Shown: positions 31,730 to 43,693 of the stretch, one piece after another
Layout: each line of letters starts with the position of its first letter
Numbering within the stretch: position 1 is the first letter of the stretch
DNA from: Stomoxys calcitrans
Taxonomy: Eukaryota; Arthropoda; Insecta; Diptera; Muscidae
Length of the DNA: 64,000 nt
Assembly: GCF_963082655.1 (NCBI RefSeq)
Contig: NC_081553.1
Span: 21,915,197 to 21,979,196, forward strand
Reading direction: 5' to 3'
Notes under the pieces: model-generated
The model's database searches: none
Seen by the model: only the letters and a program-made list of their open reading frames with translations
Told to the model about the DNA's origin: nothing
Translations under genes and position numbers: made by a program

Positions 31730-33960
31730 GTGCTAAGTTCGACCGGGCCGAATCTCATATATCCTCCACCATGGATCGCATCTGTCGAGCTCTTGCCACG
31801 GTATGTCTTTTTAAGGCAAACAGAGGATAGAAAAAAAGGATAGGATAGGAACAATATCAAATAATGGTTCATTTTGGACCTTAAATGAACTGAATATTGG
31901 AGACCATAGTAGAAGTCATTGTGTAAAATTTCAGTCAAATTTAGTAAGAATTGCGCACTTTAGAGGCTGAAGAAGTATCATAGGGAGATCGGTTTATAGG
32001 GGAGCTGTATTAGGCTATAAACCGATTCATGCCATATTCGATACGTATGTTAAAGGTCATGAGAGTAGAAATTTCAGCCAAATCGGGTAATACTTGCGGC
32101 CTTTAGAGGCTCACGAAGTCAAGATCCCAGATCGGTTTATATGGCAGCTCTATCAGGTTATGAACCGATTTGAACCTTATTTGACACAGTTGTTGAAAGT
32201 CATAATAAAATACGTCATGCAAAATTTGAGTCAAAACGGATAAGAATTGCGCCCTCTAGAGGCTCAAGAAGTCAAGACCCAAGATCGGTATATATGGCAC
32301 CTATATCAGGTTATGGACCGATTTGAACCATTATAAATACAGTTGTTGGAAGTCATAACAAAACACATCATGCAATATTTCAGCCAAATCGGATAAGAAT
32401 TTCTCCCTGTAGGGGCTCAAGAAGTCAAGACCCCAGGTCGGTTTACATGGCAGCTATATAAGGTTATGGACCGATTTGAACCATTCTCATTACAGTTGTT
32501 GGAAGTCGTAACAAACCAACTCATGCAAAATTTCAGCCAAATCGGATAATAATTGCGTCCTCTAGGGGCTCAAGAAGTCAAGACCCCAGATCGGTTTATA
32601 TGGCAGCTATATCAGCTTATGGACCGATTTGAACTATTCTTAACAAAGTTGTTTGAAGTCATAACAAAACATGTCGTGGAATATTTCAGCCAATTGGGAT
32701 AAGAATTTCTCCCTTTAGAGGCTCAAGAAGTCAAGACCCAAGATCGGTTTATATGACAGCTATATCAGGTTATGGACCGATTTGAACCATTCTCAGTACA
32801 GTTGTTGAAAGTCGTAACAAAACACCTCGTTCAAAATTTTAGCCAAATCGGATAATAATTGCGCCCTCTAGTGGCTCAAGAAGTCAAGACCCCAGATCGG
32901 TTTATATGGCAACTATATCGGGCTATGGACCGATTTGAACCATTCTTAATACAGTTGTTGGGAGTCATAACAAAACACCTCATGCAAAATTACAGGCAAG
33001 TCTGATAAGAATTGGGCCCTCTAAAAGCTGAGGAAGTCGAAACCCAAGATCGGTTGATATGACAGCTATATCAGGTTATGGACCGACCTGAACCATTCTT
33101 AATACAGTTGTTGGAAGTCATAACAAAACACCTCATGCAAAAATTCAGCCAATTCGTATAATAATTGCGTCCTCTAGTGGCTCAAGAAGTCAAGACCCCA
33201 GATCGGTTTATATGGCAGCTATATTAGGTTATGGACCGATTTGAACTATTCTTAGCACAGTTGTTGAAAGTCGTAACAAAATACGTCGTGCAACATTTCA
33301 GCCAAATCGGATAAGAATTTCTCCTGTAGAGGCTCAAGAAGTCAAGACCCCAAATCGGTTTATATAACAGCTATATCAGGTTATTGACCGATTTCAACCA
33401 TACTCAGCACAGATGTTGGAAGTCAAAACAAAACACCTCATGCAAAATTTCAGCCAAATCGGATAATAATTGCGTCCTCTAGGAGCTCAAGAAGTCAAGA
33501 CCCCAGATCGGTTTATATGGCAGCTATATCAGGTTATGGACTGATTTCAACCATACTCAGCACAGTTGTTGGAAGTCATAATAAAACACCTTATGCAAAA
33601 TTACAGGCAAGTCTGATAAGAATTGGGCCCTCTAAAAGCTGAGGAAATCAAGACCCAAAATCGGTTTATATGGCAGCTATATCAAAATATGGACAGATTT
33701 GGCCTATTTACAATCTCAACTGACCTACGCCAATAAAAAGTATTTGTGCAAAATTTCAAGCGATTAAATTTGCTCGTTCGAAAGTTAGCGTGCTTTCGAC
33801 CGACAGACGGACAGACAGACGGACATGGCTATATCGACTTAAAATGTCATGACGATCGAGAATATATATACTTAATGGGGTCTTAGACGCATATTTCGAG
33901 GTGTAACAAACAGAATGACGAAATTAGTATACCCCCATCCTATTGTGGAGGGTTTATAAA
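31730..33960 (-). mobile_element. HINE subfamily B with the longest regular array (153-bp units)
   Basis: The 3' end (AAGTGCTAAGTTCGACCGGG, then CATATATCCTCCACCATGG) starts at about 31730. Unit starts lie at 32130, 32283, 32436, 32589, 32742, 32895, 33048, 33201, 33353, 33506 and 33659, i.e. 153 bp apart with one 152. The mini-me block is at 33797-33880. The 5' terminus (CCTATTGTGGAGGGTTTATAA) ends near 33960. At 2.2 kb it is the longest B copy here. Confidence 0.88.
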
Positions 33961-33974
33961 TTTCAGTATTTGTT

Positions 33975-34172
33975 ATTCCCTCCTAATGCTGGCGACATTT
34001 GTGAGGTACTCTACCATTTGGTATGGCAGCCATATAAAAACTTATTCACAAAGAGATGTCGCACTGCGGCACGCCTCTTATTATTGAGCTTAAAACTTGA
34101 ATCGCACAGCACCTATTGCTATGTAAGAAGTTTGCCCTTGTTGCTTAATGGAATGTTCATGGACAAATTTCC
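33975..34172 (+). repeat. SINE family 1, 5'-truncated
   Basis: Starts within CCCTCCTAATGCTGGCGAC and runs through GTGAGGTACTCTACCAT, GATGTCGCACTGCGGCACG and AACTTGAATCGCACAGCAC to CATGGACAAATTTCCA. The tRNA-like head is missing. Confidence 0.75.
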
Positions 34173-34184
34173 AATACTTTATAG

Positions 34185-34742
34185 AAGGGGGGCCCTTCGA
34201 TATCCGTCTTCAATTTGGCCCCGATGGGTGCACACTTGGATATAGCTTCGATGTATACCGATCTGCCGATTTAAGGTCTTGGGCAATTGAATGACACATT
34301 TATTGTGCCATTTAGGCCACTCGACATTCTTCTCAATTTGGCCCAGGACAGTCCAGATATGGATATATCTGTCATATAGACCGATCTCTCGATTTAAAGC
34401 CTTGGGTCCATATAAGGCGCATTTATAATCCTTCGACATCCTTGTTTAGTTTGGTAGCCGCCATATAGACCGATCTTTCGATTTAAAGTCTTGGCCTCAT
34501 AAAAGGTGCATTTATTATCCGATTTCTGGAAAATTGTACAGTGGCTTGTATTTGTTAAACCATTCAATGTCCATGCTGAATTTGGTCCAAATCGGACCAT
34601 ATTTCGATGTAGCTGATATGAGTTCATAATTTTTGCATTTTTCCTCGGATTACGACGAAAGGTTGTCATATATACGGGTATATATGTAACCCTAGGTGGT
34701 GGGTTACCAATGTCCGGTAGAACTTAATGCCTTTTTACTTGT
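34185..34742 (+). mobile_element. HINE subfamily A, 5'-truncated
   Basis: Three to four A-like units (ATATAGACCGATCTCTCGAT and relatives), then the 3' end ACGGGTATATATG, GGTGGTGGGTTACC, a degraded hairpin (GTCCGGTAGAAC) and CCTTTTTACTTG at 34742. Confidence 0.7.
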
Positions 34743-34841
34743 TTTTCGACAATTAAAGAGCTTTGAGTAGTATGTACCATGCTGCGAATGTTGTTTGACT
34801 AACAGTATTTCGAAATGCCTTCATCTGAATCCCAAATGATT

Positions 34842-36440
34842 ATACCCTACACCACCACTGTGGTACAGGGTATTATAGATTTGGGCATTTGTTTGCAACG
34901 CTAATAAGGAGAAGAGCTAGACCTATCGATAATTATACCGATCGGCTTAGAATCACTTCCTGATTCGATTTAGCTATGTCTGTCTGTCTGTTCTTGTATT
35001 CTTGTAATCAAGGTACAGGTCGCATTTATTGTCCGATTTTCACAAAATTTTGCAAAAGTGTCTTTTTTGGTCCAAGGACGAACGCTAATGATTTTGAAAA
35101 AAATCGGTCCAGATTTGGATATAGCTTCCATATATATCTTTCATCCGATGTGCCCTATTAAAGCTGTAGAAGACACAATTTTGGTCCGATCCTTGCAAAA
35201 TTTGGCACAGAGTGTCTTTTTTTTTGACGTCCCAATATTTGTGAAACATTTCATCTAAATCGGTTCAGATTTAGATATAGCTCCCTTAGATAACTTTCAT
35301 CCGATTTGACCTATAAAGGCTATAGAAGGCACAATTTTAGTTCGATCTTTACCAAATTTAACACGAAGTGTTTTTTTTAACGACCTAAAATGCTTGCAAA
35401 ATTTTATTGAAATCGGTTTAGATTTAGATATAACTCCCATATATATCTTTCATCCGATATGCCCTTTTAAAGCTGTAGTAGCAGCAATTTTCGTGCGATC
35501 TCTACCAAATTTGAACTGAAATGTTTCGTGTGATGTCCCAATATGTGTGCGAAATTTCATATAAATCGGTTCAGATTTAGATATAGCTCCCATATATAAC
35601 TTTGGTCCGATTTGACCTATAAAGTCTGTGGAAGGCACAATTTTGGTCCGATCTTTGCAAAATTTGGCACGAAATGCTTTTTGTGACTTCGCAATATTTC
35701 AGCAAACTTTCATCATAATCGAATCAGATTTAAATATATATAGCTCCTATGTATATCTTTCATCCGATATGTCCTTTTAAAGCTGTAGTAGCCACAATTT
35801 TGGTCCCATTCTCACAAAATTTGGCATGGAGTGTTTTATTCAACATTCTCATATGTGTGCGAAGTTACATATAAATCGGTTCAGATTTAGATATATCTCC
35901 CATATATAACATTCGTCCGATTTGACCTATAAAGGCTGTAGAAGGCACAATTTCGGTCCGATCTTTGCAAAATTTGGCATGGGCCGTTTTATTCAACGTC
36001 CTCATATGTGTGCAAAATTTCATTAAAATCGGTCTAGATTTAAATATAGCTTCCATATATATTTTTCTTCCGATAAGGCCTTTTATGACTGTAGAAGCCA
36101 CAATTTTGATCCGATCTCTACAAAAATTTTCATGAGATGGTTTAATTGACATCCCAACACGTGTGTAAAATTTCATCAAAATCGAATCAGATTAGATAAC
36201 ACTCCAATAAATATCTTTTATGCGTTTCGACTTTTAAGACTGTAGAAGCCACAATTTTCGTATCTTCGTAAGAAAATCGTACAAGGTTCTATTCGTTATT
36301 TCAATAGGTATGCAAAATTAAAGTCTGACTAAATTAGGATATAAGTGTTTAAGGATATAAGGATATAGGATATAAGTAATAAGACTCGGTGGTAAAGGTT
36401 ATTGTATAGTCGGCTCCGTCCTACTTTTACCTTTTCTTAT
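34842..36440 (+). mobile_element. HINE subfamily C
   Basis: The 5' end is TTATACCCTACACCACCACTG with CAGGGTATTATAGATTTG; a weak mini-me (GTCTGTCTGTCTGTTC) is at 34976-34993. Units with CAGATTTAGATATAGCTCCC start at 35110, 35266, 35419, 35572, 35725, 35882, 36035 and 36188 (spacings 153-157, mostly 153). The 3' end has TATTGTATAGTCGGC, TCCTACTTTTACCTTTTC. This subfamily lacks the GGCCGGGCC hairpin of A and B. Confidence 0.75.
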
Positions 36441-36549
36441 TGGTTTTTATGGGTTCTGGGTCATTAAAGGTCGGATGTAAGATGTACTTCATTCTTCAAA
36501 GCTATGAGCCCGAAATTCTATGTGTATTTTGGAAGTGGTACGTCACCAC

Positions 36550-36712
36550 TTTGGAGAAAAGTTTTATATGGCATAGTACCTCAGCAATGTTGCCAGCATT
36601 AGGATGGGAAAACCACCGCTGAATATTTTTTGGATGGTTTCGCCAGGATTCGAACCCAGGCGTTCAGCGTCATAGGCGGACATGCTAACCTCTGCCCTAC
36701 GGTGGCCTCCAT
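36550..36712 (-). repeat. SINE family 1, head plus part of body
   Basis: The reverse of the pol III head is excellent: CCAGGATTCGAACCCAGGCG (B box) and GCTAACCTCTGCCCTACGG (A box). The body is cut after CATGGCATAGTACCTCAG-like sequence near 36550. Confidence 0.8.
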
Positions 36713-37165
36713 TCCCAAACTCCAGATACCTTTCTATCAGCTCTATATTGACATGGTCGGTAAATATGTCCGGTTTGGTTTTGGTGATGAATTGGGGTAG
36801 CCAGAGCTTTTGCCCCGAAAGTGGATATCAGATTCGTACTTTACTCCCAAATACCTTTCATTGGAGTCCCATATTGCCATGGTCAGTATATATGACAGGT
36901 TTAGGGAGTTTTTAAGATGAGGTGTTCCCTAAGCACTTGGCACTAAAACAGATATCAAATTCGTATTCTACTCTCAAATACCTTTCATTTGAAATATATC
37001 CAGTTTGGGAGTGCTTACAGGGTATGCGGCCATCCAGACACTTAGCCCTGACAAAATAACAGCTCCGTGCTCTACCCTCAAATACTTTTATAGAATGGGG
37101 CGTAGCCCAAACACTTGCTCCCAACATTGGGTATGAAATTCGTTCTCTACTCTCAAATACATTTT
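36713..37165. repeat. tandem repeat family D
   Basis: Several degenerate units with GATATCAGATTCGTAC, CAAATACCTTTCATT and CATATTGCCATGGTCAG. It is interrupted by the HINE A at 37166-38093 and continues to about 38170. Confidence 0.65.
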
Positions 37166-38093
37166 TTTATACCCACCACCGAAGGATGGGAGTATATTCA
37201 TTTTGTCATTCCCTTTGCAACACATCGAAATATCCATTTCCGACCCTATAAAGTATATATATTCTTGATCAGCGTAAAAATCTAAGACGATCTAGACATG
37301 TCCGTCCGTCTGTCTGTTGAAATCACGCTACAGTTGAAATTTTGCACAGCTGAAATTTTGCACAGATTCTTTTTTTGTCTATAAGCAGGTTAAGTTCGAA
37401 GATGGGCTATATCGGACGATATCTTGATATAGCCCCCATATAGACCGATCCGCCGATTTAGGGTCTTAGGCCCATAAAAGCCACATTTATTATCCGATTT
37501 TGCTGAAATTTGGGACAGTGATTTGCTTTAGGCCCTTCGACATTTTTCTTCTATTTGGCTCTGATCGGTTCAGATTTGGATATAGCTGCCATATAGACCA
37601 ATCCTCCGATTTATGGTCTTAGCCCATAAAAGCCACATTTATTATCCGATTTTGCTGAAATTTGGGACAGTGATTTGCTTTAGGCCCTTCGACATTTTTC
37701 TTCTATTTGGCTCTGATCGGTTCAGATTTGGATATAGCTGCCATATAGACCGATCTCTCGATTTAAGGTTTTGAGCCCATAAAAAGCGCATTTATTGTCC
37801 GATGTCGCCGAAATTTGGGACAATGACTTGTGTTGGGCCCTTCGATATTTGTCTTCAATTTGGCTCAGATCGGTCCAGATTTGGATATAGCTGCCATATA
37901 GACCTATCTCTCGGTTGAACAATGACTTGTACTTATAAGCATTTGGTCCAAATCGGATGCTATCTATAGAGCTGCTATGGGGCATAAGGTATGAATTTTT
38001 CACTGGATTTTGACGAAATGTGGTTCACATATATACCCGAGGTGGTGGGTATCCAAAGTTCGGCCCGGCCGAACTTAACGCCTTCTTACTTGT
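37166..38093 (+). mobile_element. HINE subfamily A, complete, nested in family D
   Basis: The 5' terminus TTTTATACCCACCACCGAAG sits in a T run; mini-me at 37235-37325; four to five A units; subterminal GAGGTGGTGGGTATCC; hairpin AGTTCGGCCCGGCCGAACT; terminus CTTCTTACTTG at about 38092. The D repeat resumes with TATTCCCGTAGTCGG, consistent with insertion at a TT step without a long target duplication. Length about 0.93 kb. Confidence 0.85.
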
Positions 38094-38820
38094 TTCTTAT
38101 TCCCGTAGTCGGTGGTTAATATGTCCGATTTGAGGTGGGTGTTAAGGTTTGAGGCCTGAAAATAATCAGGGCTAAAAAAGTGCTATATATGGAAGCTAAG
38201 CCGAACCTTTCTAAGTCGACCTATACATTTTATCACAGCCACATTAGTACAGGCGCAGTAGTAAATTCCTATTTCATGCAAAGACTTAAAATACTCCACT
38301 GTAGGGAATGCGTCTCAAAAAAATACTTTTTTACTTTTTGAGACATTAGTGTAGGTTATCAAAAGGTCGGCTTCGCCCGATTTTAGCCCATCCCTTCATG
38401 TTATATCTAAGATTTCCCGCAGCTGGAAATTTTGTCAAAATATTTTTAGAATGAGGTGTCCTTAACCCATTTCCTAATCCGACACAAAACCAAATGCCAT
38501 AAGCGGTCCTATTAATAAACAACCAAGTCGTCATCACCAATCTGAGGTAACAACAAGAAAATGGAAATGAAATATAGGATTTTTTCACTCAGTTCTAATG
38601 GAAATGTTGTCGTTTTAGCTATTAAATTTAATTTACCAATAATTTTTGGGGTAGGCTTCAAAGGGCACTTATATTTGTTGTACACAAATTTTTAGAGTCG
38701 CTTCATGGGTTCATAGCCATTTCAGTTTTGTAGTTTTATGTGCATTTACTCAACTGTTATTTTAGGTAACATGGTGTGTGGAAAGCGATGAGTTAAAAGG
38801 GTTGCCGTATATGACAAATA
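38094..38820. other. end of family D, then unique sequence without a gene
   Basis: The D-type sequence fades by 38170. The rest is AT-rich; the 80-codon minus frame at 38346-38588 shows no recognisable feature. Confidence 0.45.
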
Positions 38821-38826
38821 ATAAAA

Positions 38827-39110
38827 ACAAGTAAAAACGTGTGTTTGGATTGGTTTATATGGGAGCTATATCCAAATCTGAACCAATATGACCCATTTGC
38901 AATTTCCAGCGACCATAAATATTAAGTATCTGTGCAAAGTATCAAGCGGCTAGCTTTCGCGTTCGACCGCTATCGTGATTTCGACAGACCGACGTAAGGA
39001 CATGGCTAGATCGATTCATAACGTCGAGAAGATCAAGAACTTACTATATGTGGTCTTAGACTAATGTTTCTAGAAATAGAGTGACTAGAGTAGTATACCC
39101 CCATTTCCAT
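38827..39110 (-). mobile_element. minimal HINE (subfamily E), about 0.28 kb
   Basis: Begins AACAAGTAAAAACGTGTG (a CTTG-type 3' end without an obvious hairpin), has a single unit (TTTATATGGGAGCTATATCC), the mini-me block at 38985-39060 with a broken GACR run, and a degraded 5' end (GTAGTATACCCCCATTTCC). Confidence 0.65.
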
Positions 39111-39119
39111 TTCCTTCAA

Positions 39120-42100
39120 CAAACCTCAGGATGTATGTCTCCTAAGGTTCGTTAGAAGTACGTTCACCCAGAAAGAAGAAATGGAGGAGGAGAGCCTATG
39201 TCTCTGCAGATCCGGACAAGAACTCAGCAAGTGCTCAATAGTCTCCCTCTCATCCTCATCGAGGCAACTTCTTCAGAAGTCATTGTGCGTTATCACCATG
39301 TTCGCCGCTATGGCACAGTGCCCGGTTATGACCCCTGTCAAAGTACTCATCAAACTCTTATCGAAAGCCAACAACTCTCTCGTCCTCCTCTGGTCGATGA
39401 CTGCCATAGAGCCTTTGCAGTCCGGCAACCATCCACCGAGTTCACCTCGCCACCCACGCCGCTCTGGCCATCCCCTCTACTGTGTTCAATAGCTCGATAA
39501 ATGGCACGTAGGTAAGACCGATGACGCTGCCCTGGCCATCCCATCTACTGTGTTCAGTAGCTTGACAATCTGCACTTAGGCAAGACCGATGACTGGTCCG
39601 CCCAGCGCAGACGAACTGGCGCACTCGTCCGCCCTCTCATTCCCTGGAATCCCCTCATGCCCAGGAACCCATGTTAGCATCACATCGTGGGCCCGGAGTC
39701 TTACAATCCAAACAATCAGCCACGCATCTCGACCTCACCGTCCTCGACCCTAAGGCCCTAAGCGCTGCCATGCAGTCAACATACATTCTGAGTTTCGAGG
39801 GCGGTAAGTCCTTTACCAGAATTTCTATTGCGGCCACTGCAATGGCACAGACCTATGCCTGAAAGAAGGTGCACTCGTCCTGCAGTCTCAGTGACATACT
39901 GATATTGAGTGCATCAGAGTAGACCCCCAATCCAGTCCCTGCCTCCATCTAGGAGCCATATATGTAGATCGAGGTCTCATCCTGCTCAAGTACACCATCC
40001 GCCATCCATTCGTCGCTCTCAGGAAAAGAAATCGCGAATGCCCTCACTCCAGTCGGCACTGGTGCCAGGTAGTCGGGGATCGTCCTCAGTCTACCCCCCG
40101 TTTCCATAAGACCCAGAATCGAACTGTGGCCGCAACCATCCGCCCGATGACTGGTCCGCCCTGCGCAGACGAACCCCTCCTGGCGCACTCGTCCGCCCTC
40201 TCATTCCCTGGAATCCCCTCATGCCCAGGAACCCATGCCAGAGTCACATCGTGGGTCGGGATTCCAAACAGTCCATCATGCATCTCGACCTCAAGGCCTT
40301 GAGCGCCGCCAATGGTGCCAGGTCGTCGGAGTTCCTTCTCAGTCTATCCTCCTCATCCATAACACCCAGAATCGAACTGTGGCCGCAACTCCTTCAGTAT
40401 GCCGAGCTCCCTCAGCCTAAGCGCGACCCTGGCGGCGCAGTTCCAAATATAGGCCCCAAAAAGCTGCATATCCAGCATCGCCACAGGCCTGCCTGCGGTG
40501 CGGATCTCAGTCTCTATTCGTCTCTCTCAGGAAATCGAATCGCGAAAGCCCTCACTTCAGTCGGCACTGGTGGTAGGTAGTCGGAGATCCTTCTCAGTCT
40601 ACCCTCCGCATCCATAACACCCAGAATCGAAGTGTGGCCGCAATCATCCTCCTGATGACTGGTCCGCCCGGCGCAGACGAACCCCCTCTCATTTCCTGGA
40701 ATCCCCTCATGCCCAGGAACCCATGCCAGAGTCACATCGTGGTCCCGGATTCCAAACAGTCCGCCATGCATCTCGACCTCACCATCCTCGACCCCAAGGA
40801 CTTGAGCGCAACCATACTGTTCACATAAATTCTGAGTTTGGGGGCTTTGAGGTCCCTTGCCAGAATTTCCCTTGCGGCCACTGCAATGGCACAGGACCTC
40901 TGCCTGAAAGACCGTGCACTCGCCCGGCAGTCTCAGAGACATACTGATATTGAGTGCATCAGAGTAGACCCCTAATCTAGACCCTGACACCATCTTGGAG
41001 CCATCTGTGTAGATCAAGCTGTCATCCTCCTCAAGTCATATCGCGAATGCCCTCATTCCAGTCGGCACTGGTACCAGGTAGTCAGAGTAGACCCCAATCC
41101 AGTCCCTGACTCCATTTTGGATCCATCTCTGTAGATCGAGCTCTCATCTTCCTCAAGTACATCATTCGCCCTCCATTCGATCCTCTCAGGAAATCGAATC
41201 GCGAATGCCCTCATTTCAGTCGGCACTGGTGCCAGGTAGTCAGAGTAGACCCCAGACTCCATCTGGGAGTCATCTGTGTAGTCTCCATTTGGGAGTCATC
41301 AGTGTAGATCAAGCTCTCATCCTCCTCAAGTACAACATTCGTACAAAGTACAAATCGAATCGCAAATGTCCTCATTCCAGTCGGTACTGGTTCCTGGTAG
41401 TCGGAGATCTTCCTCAGTCAACCCTCCGCATCTATAACAGCCAGAATCGAACTGTGGCCGCAACTCCTTCAGCATGCCGAGGTCGTTCAGCCTAAGCGCG
41501 ACCCTGGCGGCGCAGTATCAAATATAGGCCCCAATGGGCTGCATATTCAGCATCGCCTCCAGGCCTGCCTGTGGTGAGGATCCCAGTGCCCCTGTGATCC
41601 CGACGCAGGCCAGTCTCTGGTCCCATAGGCCTGTACTGGTCTCACGATGGCCGTATACATCCAATATCTCTGTAGATCGAGCTCTCATCCTCCTCAAGTA
41701 CACTATTCGCTCTCCATTCATTCCTCTCAGGAAATCGAATAGCGAATGTCCTCATTCCAGTCGGCACTGGTGCCTGGTAGTCGGAGACTGGCGGCGCAGT
41801 ATCAGATATAGGCCCCAATGGGCTGTATATCCAGCATCACCTCCAAGCCTGCCTGTTGTGCGGACCTCAATGCCGCTATAATTCCGACGCAGGCCAGTCT
41901 CTGGACCTTCACGAACTCCCTCGCACGCGTCCTCTTCCCTACGGCATTTCACCATGCCAGTGCCCCATAGGCCAGTACTGGTCTCACGATGGCCGTATAC
42001 ATCCAATATCTCTGCCAAAGGGCTGCATATCCAGCCAAAGGGGTGCATATCCAGCATCGCCTACAGGCCTGCGCCTGTAATCCCGTCGCAGGCCAGTCTC

Positions 42101-42475
42101 TGGACCTTCACGAACTCCCTCGCACGCGTACTCTTCCCTACGGCATTCCACCATACCAGTGCCCCATAGGCCAGTACTGGTCTCACGACGGCCGTATACA
42201 TCCAATAAACCATCTTGGGAGTTACCCCCCACTTCCTACCGAACATCCTCCTGCAGTAGTAAGACGTGCACAGTGCCTTACGGCTTCTTTCCTTGGTGTT
42301 CCTCTTCTAGGACAGTTTCCAATGGAGGACTATGCCAAGGTACTTTGCCTCCTTCGACAGCTGCAGGGTGACCCCGGCCAAGGACGGCAGTTTGAACTCC
42401 GGTTTCTTATATCTACGAGTGAAGAGCACCAGCTCCGTCTTCCCTGGGTTGGTCCTCAACCCATTTCTGGTAGGT
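39120..42475 (-). pseudogene. non-LTR retrotransposon ORF2 remnant (RT thumb, RNase H, C-terminal Cys region), internally duplicated
   Basis: Reading the minus strand from 42475: RT segment NGLRTNPGKTELVLFTRRYK, AKYLGIV, GRKWGVTPKMVYWMYTAV and VRPVLAYGALVWW, then KVQRLACDGITGA. Next comes RNase H with IYTDGSK (about 41010), LRLPGECTVFQAE and TLAWVPGHEGIPGNERAD, then a C-terminal Cys/His piece ending EHLLSSCPDLQRHR near 39200. RNase H points to an I/LOA-type element. Several pieces occur two to six times (see findings), so order is scrambled and no intact ORF exists; the 167-codon frame at 40514-41017 is the largest surviving piece. The right edge is sharp at TTTCTGG/TAGGTATAAAA. Confidence 0.8.
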
Positions 42476-42855
42476 ATAAAAATGCCAAAATAACAAATGA
42501 AAATGAGAGTCCAGAAAATATATTTGAGAGATCAATTGATATTCTGCTACCTCAAACTATGGTCAGATCTAGCTCATGTACGCCTAAAGATGTCGGAAGG
42601 CCCCACAACGACTTCACCAAATTTCTTCGAAATCTGAATCTAAATGTCCTTCTTATGGGCCCAAAATCTGTGATACGGCAGCTATATCCAAAACATGCTT
42701 TGGACCATACTCGGCTCAAATGTCGTAAAGCGAGCAGTAAAATGGCAAACAAGATTGTCTACAGTTTATAGCGTCTGTGATGTATATTTCCGGGTACTAC
42801 AAACGAAATCACCAAAATAGTTTACCCCCATCTTGTAGTGTAGGGGGTTAATAAC
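42476..42855 (-). mobile_element. decayed HINE
   Basis: Weak unit motifs (GAGAGATCAATTGATATTCTG, CTTATGGGCCCAAAATCTG, CGGCAGCTATATCCAAA) and a relic 5' end (TTTACCCCCATCTTGTAGTG). It begins with TAGGTATAAAA directly at the retroelement junction. Confidence 0.5.
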
Positions 42856-42859
42856 TTTC

Positions 42860-43690
42860 GGAAACGTTATTGTGGCAACTCTGTGCCTTAGCCAACAAAT
42901 GAAAGTAAAATTTATTCGCTTTCCATATTAATATTGTTTTAAGTATATCCATGAAAAGTGGAAAGTGATTGAGAAGAGAGGGGGTGTTTCTGAGTGGGCA
43001 ATGTCATTTTATGAATGAGCGAATGCTCGGTATGTAGGCTACGAAGGCGCTGTATTGAGAACAACTTTCAATATCAGGTACACTACTCATTTACATATGA
43101 GTTAGCTTGGCCAGTATTTGAGTCTGTGTGCGTGTGTGTGTGTGTGTGTTTAAGTAGTACTATGAACAATACATGCCACATCACCGCATGTTAGACTACA
43201 AAATATACTTTGACTGTATTGGTGATAAACTGTGAAAGGAAGTGAATGAAGCTTCTTTTGAGGCCAGGCGCTAGACAGGTGTTGGTGTTGGCCGTCGAGC
43301 TATAGAGACGGGCAGCAGCAGGCGTCAGACGAATCCAGGCAGGCAGTCAGCAGGTTTTTCTTTATTTGGCATGTAAAGTGACGGCGATCCGGAGTAAAAC
43401 TAGTTCGCCTTTGTCGTGTTGCTGTTGATGTTGCCTTTGGCGTTTTCGGTATTGGGGTCAACTTCTTTTTTTTTTTTAGCTTTTACTTGTATTTTTTTTT
43501 TCCATTTACATTTCTCGTTGAGAAAGGCAAGAAGACATAGTGAAAGAAATATTGTACTAAAATAAAAACACTCACACACACACACAAAGACAGCAATGGA
43601 AAAAAAAATAAAACAGATTCTGTCGCAATGTTGGCCGGAGCAAATGTTAAGTTGTTGCCGTCTACTACATACGTAAGTAGGTAAATTCGT
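42860..43690. other. unique stretch, no gene seen
   Basis: Contains a (GT)n run at 43131-43150, T- and A-rich tracts and a CA run near 43570. The 61-codon minus frame at 43400-43585 is Lys-rich low complexity. Confidence 0.45.
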
Positions 43691-43693
43691 TTG

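Noticed and set aside
30004..33960. CRISPR-like array because of regular spacing
   Set aside because: Units are contiguous 153-bp tandem repeats without unique spacers, in a fly genome.
40514..41017. Intact host RNase H gene
   Set aside because: The RNase H motifs are in a non-LTR remnant with duplicated, frameshifted neighbours; no complete domain and no introns.
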